The notes under the pieces are model-generated. The model did not search any database, had not been told where the DNA came from, and saw only the letters and a program-made list of their open reading frames with translations. From positions 25,354,340-25,418,339 of the forward strand of contig CM034237.1 in the NCBI GenBank assembly GCA_019916065.1: 64,000 nucleotides of DNA, written 5' to 3'. Below, in pieces: positions 24,620 through 35,600 of this stretch. The DNA is from Vitellaria paradoxa. Taxonomy: Eukaryota > Streptophyta > Magnoliopsida > Ericales > Sapotaceae. Position 1 is the first letter of the stretch. Each line of letters begins with the position of its first letter. The position numbers and the translations under genes were made by a program.

Positions 24620-26293
24620 TTAATTTCTTTCAAATTGATCAAGCTCTTCTTGCATAGCTAAAATCCAACTTTCATCACTTTTGGCTTCTTGAAAACATCT
24701 AGGCTCAATTTGAGAAAGAAAAGCTAGATTATTACAAATATTTCTAAGAGATGAACGAGTGGTTATACATTTGGATGGATCACCAATGATTAAATCCTTA
24801 GGGTGATTGTGAACATATCTCCATTCTTTTGGTAAGTCTTCTTTATTGTTCGTGAACTCATCAAGCTTTGGAGCATTTTCGATGGCTAATGGTTCATCTT
24901 TATCTTCATTTATTGACTTTACTTCTCCCTCTTGAATAGTGATACTTTTCATTCTTTGTTCTAATCCTATGTCATCATCATTTTCAATATTCTTGGAAGA
25001 AAATGTGTTAGATTCATCAAATGCAACATGAATAGATTCTTCTACAACTAAAGTTCTTTTATTATATACTCTATAAGCTTTACTAGAAGTAAAATATCCA
25101 AGAAATATTGCTTCATCCGATTTAGCATCAAATTTTTCCAAATTGTCTTTATTATTATTCAAAACAAAACATTTACAGCCAAATGCATTAAAATAGCTAA
25201 TATTAGGCTTTCTTCCATTCCATAGCTCATATGGAGTTTTCTTTATAATGGGTCTAATCATTACTCGGTTTACAATATGGCAAGCGGTATTAACCGCCTC
25301 GGCCCAAAAGTAATTTGGTAGATTATTTTCACAAAGCATAGTTCTAGCTATTTCTACAAGAGTCTTATTCTTCCTCTCAACTACACCATTTTGTTGAGGA
25401 GTTCTAGGAGCCGAGAAATTATGATCTATTCTATGTTCATCATAATATTTTTCAAAAGAAGAATTTTCAAGTTCTCTACCATGGTCACTTCTAATTGAAG
25501 AAATAAGAATTCCCTTTTCATTTTGAAGTTTCCAACAAAGTTTTGTAAAAGCATAGAAAGCTTCATCCTTATGAGCTAGGAATGCCGCCCATGTAAATCT
25601 AGAGTAATCATCAACAACCACAAGTGCATATGATTTTCCTCCAAGACTTAAAGTCCTAGTAGGGCCAAATAGATCCATGTGTAGTAGTTGTAATGGCCTA
25701 GAAGTTGAAACTATATTTTTAGATTTGAAAGATGTTTTAACTTGTTTTCCAAATTGACATGCATCACATAATTTGTCTTTTTCAAATTTAATATTAGGTA
25801 AACCAACAACTAAGTAATTTTTGGAAAGTTTTGAAATTAAATCCATGCTAGTATGTCTAAGTCTTCTATGCCATAACCAACTATTATCACTCATTACCGA
25901 AAAACATTTGACATCATTCAAGGATAAATCATTTAGATGAACAACATAAACATTTTCATGTCTATGCCCTACAAATAATGTCTTATGATCATTAATGTTC
26001 TCTATGATGCAATGGGAATGATCAAATATAACACGATTATCTTTATCACATAATTGACTAATACTAAGCAAATTATGTTTTAAACCTTCAACTAATAATA
26101 CATTTTTAATAGTAGGGAATGGAGGTTTACCAATGTTACCTATACCAATAATTCTTCCTTGGCTATTGTCTCCAAAAGTGACAAATCCTCCATTTTTAGA
26201 AGATAAAAAAGTGCATATGGTTGCATCACCCGTCATATGCCTTGAGCAAGCACCATCAAGGAACCACCTGTCACTTTTTAATTTAGATTTCAA
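24620..26293 (-). pseudogene. copia pol: protease and integrase
   Basis: The frame opens at the aspartic protease ([15 protein letters not shown]; the usual D-S-G or D-T-G reads D-G-A here). A GAG-pre-integrase segment follows (WHRRLRHTSMDL), with the partial zinc motif LCDACQFGK. The integrase core comes next: HMDLFGP, VVVDDYSRFTW, SDHGRELENSSFEKYY and PQQNGVVERKN, with catalytic D, D and E visible. It ends at TAA at 24620, where the family reads an uninterrupted frame into RT. The first ATG is not a true start; the segment is part of a polyprotein. Confidence 0.92.
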
Positions 26294-26333
26294 GCAAACC
26301 TACAAGAGAAAATCAACCATTGACTTTTGGTAC

Positions 26334-26924
26334 CTAAATTTTCTTGGGTCCTTGAAGGTTAGACATATCATCATTTAAATTCATTTTCTTCTTTGGAACC
26401 AACATCATTTTGGGTCCACTATAAGTCTTTCTCCTATAAGGGCATGAATGAATAATATGTCCTATATTATTGCAATAATGACAAGTAGAATGATGATTAC
26501 TAGAAGATGTTTTCCAAAACAAAGCCTTATAAAATTTTTGCTTTTTAGATGGATTGAAACCAATTCCACTTTTATTAAAAACACATCTTTATCTACCAAG
26601 AATCATATCCAAGTTTTCATTTCCTTTAACAAATTTTGCAAGAGATTTTGTTAAATCCTCTACTTGATTTTTTAAGGTTTCATTTTTGTTTTGGAGCTCA
26701 TTTGGATTCAAGGTTTTAGTTTCAAGCTCCTTTTTTAAAAATTCATTTTCTTTCTTTAAAGCATCATTTTCTTGAGAAAGATAAGAGACCAACTTTTTAA
26801 GAGAAACATTCTTTGAAGCAATTTTCTTAAGTTCATGATGTAAATCTTCAAAAGCATTTAAAAGCTCATCATAAGTAAATTGATTAGAAGATTCACATAC
26901 CTCATTCTCTTCTTCTTGAGCCAT
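26334..26924 (-). pseudogene. copia Gag C-terminal part: coiled coil and second zinc knuckle
   Basis: A 111-codon frame (26924-26589) is rich in Lys/Glu/Leu heptads (KKENEFLKKELETK), a likely coiled coil. After an in-frame TAA (probably from CAA, Gln) it continues to 26334 with CHYCNNIGHIIHSC, a CCHC knuckle distinct from the first. A TAG where Trp is expected in a KKIWVPK context and a frameshift near 26300 separate it from protease. Confidence 0.8.
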
Positions 26925-27961
26925 AAAAAAATGTTTGCAATTTCTTCTCCATGTGACTCATTATCGGAGGAACTATCATCGCTATCTCCCCATGTTGCCA
27001 CCATTGCATTCTTTTTGTCTTTTTTATAACTCTTTTTGAGTTGAGGACATTCAGGCTTGATATGGCCGGGCTTTTTGCATTCATAGCAAATGATAATATC
27101 TTTCTTACTTGAGTCTCCTTTGATTGTCTCCTTCTTATGGAATTTTCTTCCACCTTGCTTCTTTTTGTTAATGTATTTCTTGAATTTTCTAGTGATCAGA
27201 GCAATGTCTTCATCATCTTCATCACTTGATTCATCCACATTTTTATCATTAAATGTGGACTTGAAGGCAATTCCTTTCTTTTTTTTGGAGTCTTCTTCCT
27301 CATTAGCTTTTAAAGTAATCTCATGGGTCATAAGAGAACCCAAGAGTTCATCTAAACTCAATCTCGTGAGATCTTTTGCTTCTTGGATGGCCATCACCTT
27401 TGGTTCCCATCCCTTTGGCAAAGACCTAAGAATGTTTCTCACTATTTCAACATTAGTATAGATTTTACCAAGAGATTTCAAACTATTTATAATATCGGTA
27501 AATCTAGTAAACATTTCCGAAATAGACTCATCCGGTTTCATTTTAAACAATTCATAATGATGAACAAGCATACCAATTTTAGACTCTTTAACTTGATTAG
27601 TACCTTCATGAGTGACTTCTAATTTATCCCAAATTTCTTTAGCGGTTTCACATGTAGAAATTCTATTAAACTCATTAGGGTCAAGTGCACAATATAACAT
27701 GTTCATAGCTTTGGCATTTAATTGGACTTTAGCTTCATCGGCTTCGGTCCATTCACTTTCATCCTTGGGAACAATCCTATTATCTACGGTTTTAGAAGGA
27801 ACATAAGGTCCATTAGATATGACTTTCCATGACACATAATCAATGGCTTGAACATAGATTCTCATTCTAGCCTTCCAATAATTATAGTTTGTTCCATTGA
27901 ACAAAGGAGGTCGGTGGGTCGATTGGCCTTCAAAAGTGGAGGCACCAAAAGATGTTGCCAT
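26858..27961 (-). pseudogene. copia Gag N-terminal part
   Basis: The start ATG at 27961 lies 40 nt after the primer-binding site. The UBN2/retrotransposon-gag region reads PPLFNGTNYNYWKARMRIYV, then ALDPNEFNRISTCETAKEIW and LRSLPKGWEPKVMAI. A Lys-rich linker leads to CYECKKPGHIKPEC, a CCHC nucleic-acid-binding knuckle, at about residue 290. The frame goes astray near 26935 by loss of one T in a run, after EEIANIF. Gag forms the particle that packages element RNA. Confidence 0.92.
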
Positions 27962-28000
27962 GATCTTAACTCTTTGACGGTTAAGTCAAAATAAGAGCCC

Positions 28001-28014
28001 TTGCTCTGATACCA
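28001..28014 (-). other. Primer-binding site, tRNA-iMet type
   Basis: The - strand reads TGGTATCAGAGCAA two bases after the 5' LTR end. TGGTATCAGAGC is the standard plant copia PBS, complementary to the 3' end of initiator Met tRNA. Confidence 0.95.
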
Positions 28015-28016
28015 AT

Positions 28017-29603
28017 TGTTATCTCAAATAGCAACACTAGAGGGGGGTGAATAGGGTTGCTTAAAAATTTTACAAATAAAAATTTCAACCCTAAAACAAA
28101 TATGTCAAGATGAATATGAAATGCACCAAAAAAAATCATTCAATATTTGTGAATGAAGAGTGAGTGCTAGTGTTTGCAATAAATATAAAGAGAAAGGAAG
28201 AGAAGCAAACACAATCGATTTATAGTGGTCCGGCTTTAATGTTGCCTACGTCCACTCCCCCAAGGCCTTCCTTGAGATTTCTCTACTATTCTTTGAAGAA
28301 CTTATTACACACTAGCTTCCCAAGGTGCTAGAAACCTTTCCCAAGTGATTTTATCCCCAAATCACTCACACAAGTCTCTCTCAAATAAAGTCTCTTGTTT
28401 TGGTCCTAACACTTGAACCAAAACCAACAAGAGCTCACCCAACTCTCACAAATTAAAAGGGCTTTAAATTTCTCTTTCTTACAACAACAATGATGAGTTT
28501 AAAACTCAATCAAATCAAAAAGAAACTCTCACAAGTTGAATATGAAAGATGAAGCACAAATGTGAGAAGAAATCACTCTATGTTTGCAAAGTTATGGAAT
28601 TTCTTGTATCTCTTTGTAAGCACTTCTTTCTTGCCTTGTTCCTCTCCTTGAATCTGAGTTTGAGGCTATATTTATAGATGAAATCTGCAAGTGGCCGTTA
28701 CTAAGTGAAAAGACACTTTTGCCCTTGAAAGAAATTAAATTTCCTTGCTTCCAATGCTGTCTTTCAGATTCAGATTTTCTGAGATATATTTGTGACCTTT
28801 TTTCATGCTCATAACGTTCAAATCTGACATTGCCTCAGAGTAAAGACTTTGTAAATATATAAGTCAGCTATCACATGTCAAATTTTGAGCTTCATCCAAC
28901 GGTTAGATAGTCAGATATGGCTTCTGAACCGAGACCAGCTTCTGATAGCTTTTTCTGACATTCTGAATCTGTGTTTCCAGTTTAAGCTTCTATTTCACCA
29001 TGATACTTTTAGAATTAGAAGAAACTTAAACTACAAAAGTTGTAGCTTTTTGAGTCTTCTTTTCACATACCAAAAATCAGAATTTTTAAAGCTGTATAGT
29101 ATGAGTTATGTCTCAAAAACTAAGTCTAGCTCCAGAATCCGTAATTAAAAACTTTTCTGTAATGCCTAATAGTCCAACTCATGTTTTGATACATTAACGT
29201 TAGATTCACAAAAATCTCCCTTCGGTAAAGTTGTAGATATGGAAGTCTAGTTTACTGTATTAAAATTTCATGAAAATTGAACGGTTGGATCTTAATATAT
29301 CATCTATATACTAACACGTGTCTGATTTCTCTGTTTATCCGAGTTAACCTCTAGTTCAAATATTCATCTTACTTTGATTTCTATTACTCGAAACTTTGAA
29401 ATTCCTTTATTCCTTCATCCAAATTATGTGAAAATATCTAAAAAATAATATCAATCTCTTCCAACTCTAATATCTTGAATCTATAAAATGAATTGTAACA
29501 TTTCATATAATGTCTATTTGAAAATTAATTGTGAAAATTTAATTCAATGTTTGTTATCATCAAAATCAATTATAAAACTAACTTTATAAACCTTGGGCCA
29601 AAA
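28017..29603 (-). repeat. 5' LTR of the copia element
   Basis: Length is 1,587 bp and it is collinear with the LTR at 21298. Its terminus has mutated from CA to AA at 29602 on the + strand, reading CCAAAA where the other LTR has CCAACA. A TATA-like CTATAAATAT lies at 28668-28677 on the - strand. Confidence 0.95.
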
Positions 29604-29608
29604 ATATG

Positions 29609-30020
29609 AAAGTTAAATTTTTTTGGAACTCAAAAAAGTCAATCGGGTTCACTTTTGGAACCCATTAGTTCAATCATATAAAATTTATATGAAAGTCAAA
29701 TTTTTTTGGAACTCAAAAAAGTCAATCTCTTTTTAGAACCTGTGAGTTCATTTATATTTATTAAAATTATATGCCATAATTCTAGTGATTTTATAAGTAA
29801 AAGAAAAAATAAAGTTGTAGTGTTTTGGCGATGTGGGACAAGAAACAAAAGTTTTGTAAATGAGAAAAGAGAGGAGAAGAAGAGGGAAGGAAGCAAATTA
29901 AAAAATAATTCAAAATTCTATAAACAAAAATGAAATGGAGATCAAATAGGCATGCCTCCTAGGATTGAAGGGAAAGAGAAAAGGAGAGAGAAAATATATT
30001 TTTTTAGTATCATAGATAGA
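29609..30020. repeat. Tandem 84-bp duplication and dispersed repeat copy C
   Basis: GGAACTCAAAAAAGTCAATC and AACCCATTAGTTCAATCATA recur in tandem. The copia element inserted into the first unit, whose left part is at about 21250-21297. 29740-30020 resembles 13560-13860, including GGCGATGTGGGACAA. Confidence 0.6.
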
Positions 30021-30325
30021 AATGATGAAATTTAATCATGCGACTTCATATGCATGTGATTGGGCATGGAAATTTAATATCTAAGTTATCTAACATATTA
30101 ATTATAAAGGAAAAATCCTAACATATTAGGAGAAAACAATTGAAAAAAAAATATTTATAAACATTGTTTATTTGTTATGTTATATGTCGCCAACATATAT
30201 ATATATATATATATATTGAGAAGAAAAATTAACCTTTTTAATTTTGAAAGAAAAAGGAAAGAAAATGAATTTTCATTTAATTTTTTTCCAAACCTAAATT
30301 CATTTAACTTCCTTTCTATTTTTAG

Positions 30326-30367
30326 GTTAATTACATGATTTTTTTGGTAAGTGTTAATTATTTGATT
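30326..30367 (-). mobile_element. Micro-insertion ACTTACC-poly(A), reverse orientation
   Basis: GTTAATTACATGATT (30326-30340) and GTTAATTATTTGATT (30353-30367) flank TTTTTGGTAAGT, the complement of ACTTACCAAAAA. The duplicates match at 13 of 15 positions. Confidence 0.65.
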
Positions 30368-30650
30368 ACATCATAACTAAATGCGATATAAATAATCTAA
30401 TATAAAGAATTAATCCCATGATATATACAATTTTATAGTATTACTTATCTCTCCAATTCCATTCCAAAAAATGAATTTAGCTTTATAATTTGCGAAAAAA
30501 ATATCATTATTTTTGTCTATTTTATTTATTATAGAAAACTAAAATTGAAACTTTTTTTTTTTAACATTGTTAAAGTATAATGTATTTGTGATATTTTAAT
30601 TTTTAATTTTTTGTTTACTTTATGTAATAAAGAAAGCTAAAATTGAAACT

Positions 30651-30707
30651 TTTTTTTTAACATTTTTTTTGGTAAGTAATATGTTTTTTTTTTTTTTTTT
30701 TAACATT
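30651..30707 (-). mobile_element. Micro-insertion with longer template, CATATTACTTACC-poly(A)
   Basis: TTTTTTTTAACATT flanks TTTTTTGGTAAGTAATATG (30665-30683) on both sides. A tandem copy of the locus at 30541-30605 lacks the insert and so shows the pre-insertion state. Confidence 0.75.
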
Positions 30708-31101
30708 GTTATAAGTATAATGTATTTATGATATTTCAATTTTTTTTTGTTAAAATGATTAATCTTGAATATTTATTTATAAATGATTAAGTGATATTAA
30801 ATTATAGATTAAAGAATTTATATAATAAAATATGATGATTTTTTAAAATATTTCTCTCACAGACTAAGATTCAACAGTTAAAAATTATTTTAAGTGATAT
30901 TAAATTATAGATTAAAGAATTTATATAACAAAATATGACAATTTTTGAAAATATTCATATTACAAACTAAGATTCAACAGTTAAGAGTTATTTTTATTTC
31001 ATTTTATGATTGATATTATTTTTATATTTTTAACTTTCCACTTAATTCTTATTTTTGTGAACTCTACTACCATCTATCTTATAAAATAATTTGAGTACTA
31101 A

Positions 31102-32012
31102 TTTTTATGAAAATATCCCTCAAAGTATTCCTCTTTTTTTTTTTTTTAATTTCATCCTCAAAACTATTAAATGCACTTGTTACACCCTCGAACTATCCAA
31201 ATCCGTTCTATTTGGTTCAAATATTAACTCAATCCATTAAAACAACGAAAAAAATTGTCATGTGCGGGTTATGTGACTTTTTTCACCCCACCTCAAAGGC
31301 GTAATGGTCAATCTATGTCTAATTAATTTAATTTAATTATTTTATTAAAAGTAATTTAATAAAATATATTTTATATTAATTTAATTAATTTGATTAACTA
31401 ATTAAATTAAATTAAATTAATTATATTATTTATTAAAATATTAATTAAATATTATATATTAATTTAGATAATTAAATTAATTATATTATTTCTTAAAAAA
31501 TAATTTTAATTTAACAAAATGTTTAAATAAAATAATTCATTTTAATATGATGCAATAAAAATGGATAAATTGTTAAAGTTAAAAAAATATTTGTAACAGG
31601 AAAAAAACAGATTGAAAACACTTTTTTTCTTCTATTTATGTTTTTCTCTTTAAGTTTTCATTTCTCAAAAATAATAAATATAAAAGTTATCAAACGTAGC
31701 CTACATATTTATCTTAAAAAAATATAATTTGTTTCCACTTCATTTTTTTCCCTTTTTTCTTTTAAACTAAATAATTAAATTAAATTAATTAGTCAATCTA
31801 ATTAGACATAATTGACCATTATACCCCTGAGGTGGGGTAAAAAAGGTTATATGACCGGCACATGGCAATTTTTCTGTCAACCTTAATTGATGGAGTTAGT
31901 GTTCGAATTAAATAGAATAAAATTGAATAGTTCGAGGATATAATAGATACGTTTAATAGTTTAAGGATGAAATAGAAAAAAGAGGGTAGTTTGAGGGATA
32001 TTTTTATAAAAA
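31102..32012. mobile_element. Foldback element with about 215-bp terminal inverted repeats
   Basis: The left arm 31102-31320 and right arm 31795-32012 are reverse complements at roughly 75-80% by eye. Landmarks are ATATCCCTCAAA/TTTGAGGGATAT at the tips and GGTCAATCTATGTCTAATTA against the matching inner end. The loop (31321-31794) is made almost only of AATTAATTT-type sequence. Translating each arm outward-in gives similar 65-codon frames, a by-product of the inverted repeat and not genes. No TSD was firmly identified. A MULE-like or other non-autonomous DNA element is likely. Confidence 0.7.
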
Positions 32013-32500
32013 ACATTTTTTAAATTTCATCAGATTTTAAGGGTGGAGATTGCATGCAAATCAAAACTACCAACTTAAATTCTGTCCAATTATGGTTTCT
32101 AAGAAATTGAACTTTCCAAATTAAAGAATCATAATTTGTATTTTTTTATGCTACTTATTAAAAATTAATTGGAGAGAGTGATCAAAACATATATAATAGT
32201 TGTTAACATCTAAAATTTTGGAAAAAGAATTAAAACTCATGAATTATCAAAATTTTTTCGATTAAAATTTTTTGTCCAAAGTTTTAATTATATAAGAAAT
32301 TTAGTATTAATTTTATTCAGACTATAATAGGTACGGATTATTACTAGTGGTAGTATAATCGACGAATTTTCAATTAATGGAAGGTACAGTGGAAATATTA
32401 TAAAAATCAAGCGTTTAAACGTAGCATTTGTTTTGTCAAAGGGGTCGTAGGTGATACTACCATAGTTTAGGGGGAAGTTAGTGTAATTAGGCCTTCTTTC
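32013..32500. other. Upstream intergenic region of the RBP45 gene
   Basis: AT-rich to about 32400. No gene or repeat boundary was recognised. Confidence 0.5.
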
Positions 32501-32689
32501 ATTCTTTCTCCTTCTCTCTTAAGTTCCAAAAACGCCCTCAGATTTGGCAAATGACTCGAAAAGCCACACGGACAGGCCGCAGTCTGTGTGTTTATTCTTC
32601 TTCATTTTAGGGTTACTATTCGCGCACGTCACACTCTCTCTCCTCCTCTTCCTCTATCTTTCAAGCTATAACAGTTAGGGTTTTTGACA
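32501..32689 (+). promoter_or_regulatory. Proximal promoter/5' UTR of RBP45 with two telo-box motifs
   Basis: CT-rich stretches (32500-32520 and 32630-32660) typical of plant 5' leaders precede the ATG. TTTAGGGTTAC at 32606-32616 and GTTAGGGTTTTT at 32674-32685 match the telo-box (AAACCCTAA, either strand), common in plant genes for RNA metabolism and translation. No good TATA box is seen. Confidence 0.55.
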
Positions 32690-35600
32690 ATGATGCAACC
32701 AGCAACGAGCATGGTCCCGCCACCAATGGCGCCGCCGACTGTTGACCACCAACAGAGCCACCTTCAGTACCAGCAACAGCAGCCATGGATGATGCCCCAT
32801 CAACAGCAACAACAGCAGCTGCCGCCTCAGCAGCAGCCTCCTTTCCAATATCAGCAACAGCCCTCGATGTATTACCAGCAGCAGCCACCCCCTCAGGTTC
32901 CGACCGTGGCGACGCAGCCCCAGTATCCGGCCGCCCAGCCGACCACTGCCGACGAGGTTCGCACTCTATGGATCGGCGATCTCCAGTACTGGATGGATGA
33001 ACAGTATCTCGTTAGCTGTTTCGCTCATTCTGGGGAGGTAAGAACCTCTTCGTTCTGCTTCTTTCTATTCCGTTGTATACGCATTTATATGATACCCCAA
33101 GGGACCAAAGTTAGATGTTTGTGTATGCATTGCGATATGTTGGTCCTTTTTCTGTACTAGTTGTATTAGTTTGCAAAGTAAGTAAGTTTGTTTGTTTGTT
33201 TGTTTTTTTTTTTTAATCCTTTGGATCGATAGGTTTGCTTAAAAGATTTAAGCAAAACGATTTTTATGCAATTGAATGGTGGAGTGGAGGGGAATCTATT
33301 ATTTGCATCCCTTTTATGATGTATTTTTTGTTTATTTTTAAATATGCGAGTTATCTTGTTAACCCTTCCTGTTAATTTATAGTGATAGTGCTATGGAGTA
33401 TGTGGAATTATATGAATTCAATGATTGTTTGCTTAGAAAGACATGTCAGGCAGTTTTGAGGTGGATATCACTAGTAATTGAACATATTTATATTTGAGGT
33501 AGATGTCACCTACAAATGGAAAACATGTTTTTTGGAAGAACAGTACATGGCCTATATTGGGTGGAAGGTGTTGGTCTAGAGTTTAAAGAGAATTTGAGGA
33601 AGGAGGATTGTGGCAGCAGGGAGAAATGTCATACTTAGAGGTTCTTCTATCAATCATTTAATGTTTAACTGATGAAAAATTTTCATTAAAGGAGAAATGG
33701 TTTATAATTTTGATAAAAAAATGGAAGTTTTGAGTTCAAAAGAGGCCTTCATTTATGGTTGAATAAACTGAAAAGTTAATTCTAGACAATGCTAGCAAGA
33801 CGGGGTCAAGCAATGCTTCAGATGATTGTAGATGGGTCTTATTGTTTCTTTCTTCAAGCCATGGTATAAGTTATTTCTACAAGTGTCTGTTCTTCTTAGC
33901 ATAGAATTATTCCTCAACTATTATTTGGTTTTGACAGTTTTGTGGGTTCTGTATAAGCATTACACTCGAACTTTTTGTTTGGTCTTAATGGTTCTATTTT
34001 CATGTTTCTCTGGTTTTGAATGGCATTATTTGCACAGAGATTCAGTTCACAAGTTAAAAGTGTAGTTTATTTTTTAATTTTAATTTTGTTTTTATTTTTT
34101 TGACTTATTAAAACATATTTAAGGTTCTATTTTGTTTTGCAAATTGAAATCTGGCACTTGGTTTACTGTGTAGATGTTTCATCATGCTTGTCGTTGTGGT
34201 GTGCTCCCATGTTGATCATTTTTTTTCCCGGACAAGTAAAAATTCTAATACTATTAGATAGGCATAAAGGGGATGCTGCCACGTACAAGAAATAAGCATT
34301 AAAAATCCATATTCTCAACAAAGGCGAAAAACTATTAAATCAGCCTCAACATACAAGGGAGCTTCTAAATATTGAAAAATTCTTTTGATTCCTTTCTTTT
34401 CAAATACCAACACAAATAGGAAGGAATGAGTGTACATGCTTTCTATTGCCTTTTATGAACTCTTGCACCCCACGAAAATTCAATATTGTTTTTGCATTCT
34501 GAGGAAACACCTATGATAAACCAAAAGGAGATAGAGCCAACTCCTGCAATTCCTTTGCCTATCAACAATCTACGGATAAATGATATATTGACTCACCCTT
34601 GTACTTGCAAAGACAACATTAATTGGCTATAAACAATCCCCTCCTAATAATCATATTGTTATCCAAATTATTATCTTTGCATCACGAGGAAATGTCCATG
34701 ACAAACCAAATTGGGTAGAGTCAACCCCCACAATTCCTTTGTCCATCAACAATCTCCAAGTAGATGATCAATTGACTCACCCTTGCACTTGCACCAATTG
34801 AGTATAAGCAATTCTCTCCATATGGTCATATTATTATCCCAATTGCTGATATAGACATGAATATCCTATGTATGTAACAAACACTTAACTACTCTTTTGC
34901 ACATACTTAATATAAGCATTGGTGCTTGTAGGTGGTCTCAGCAAAAGTGATTCGTAGTAAGCAATCCGGTCAATCCGAGGGTTATGGCTTTATTGAATTT
35001 GTAAGTCATGCTGCTGCAGAAAGAACGTTACAAGCATATAATGGTACCACAATGCCAAATATTGAGCAGACTTACAGACTAAACTGGGCATCATTTGGTG
35101 CTGGTGAAAAGCGTTCAGATGGTACCTCTGATTTCACCATATTTGTTGGAGACTTGGCATCTGATGTTACAGATTACATGCTCCAAGAAACATTCAGGTC
35201 TCACTATCCATCAGTGAAGGGTGCAAAGGTTGTAACTGATAGGATGACTGGACGGACGAAGGGCTATGGGTTTGTCAAGTTTGGAGATGAAGGTGAACAA
35301 TTACGTGCAATGACTGAGATGAATGGAAAATTCTGTTCAACCAGGCCTATGCGTATTGGGCCAGCTGCTAACAAGAAAAATGTTGGTAAGGTGTATTTAA
35401 CGATGCTTTATGTACTAAAGCTGGCCTTTTGTTATAATTGTAGCGATTTTAAATGCTTTGTATTCTGGTGGCACTGGTACTTGCTTAAGAATTTTTTATC
35501 CTTGGTATGCATATGTTATTATGTGGTTTGATTCGCCAAATTTGGGCCTCAGATGATAAGGAGGGTTGTAATTTCTTTTTCAGAGTATCTTTGCTTGCAG

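Larger units (their letters stand above)
21298..29603 (-). mobile_element. Ty1/copia LTR retrotransposon, full length, coding region disrupted
   Basis: An 8,306-bp unit flanked by an exact 5-bp TSD, ATATG at 21293-21297 and 29604-29608. In - orientation the order is 5' LTR (28017-29603), tRNA-iMet primer-binding site, gag with CCHC knuckles, protease, integrase, reverse transcriptase, RNase H, polypurine tract and 3' LTR (21298-22886). Integrase before RT is the copia order. Gag and pol similarity suggests the SIRE or a nearby lineage, but no env-like frame is obvious. Four frameshifts and about four nonsense codons break the polyprotein. The two LTRs differ at about 30 positions by eye out of about 1,588. 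Confidence 0.95.
30021..31101. other. AT-rich intergenic DNA with tandem duplications
   Basis: No genes are seen. It contains an (AT)n run (30197-30216), a duplication at 30541-30742, a 103-bp tandem duplication at 30788-30995 (copies open TAAGTGATATTAAATTATAG) and two micro-insertions. Confidence 0.7.

Noticed and set aside
22168..29148. Matching 87-codon + strand frames at 22168 and 28885
   Set aside because: They lie at the same place in the two LTRs, antisense to the copia element; they are LTR sequence, not genes.
31107..32016. Two similar 65-codon open frames in opposite orientation, which could look like small paralogous genes
   Set aside because: They are the two arms of one inverted repeat read outward-in; the similarity follows from the repeat, and composition is AT-driven.
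32661..32888. Open frames on the - strand opposite RBP45 exon 1 (Ala/Val-rich)
   Set aside because: They are shadows of the CAG/CAA-rich Gln tract of the real + strand exon.
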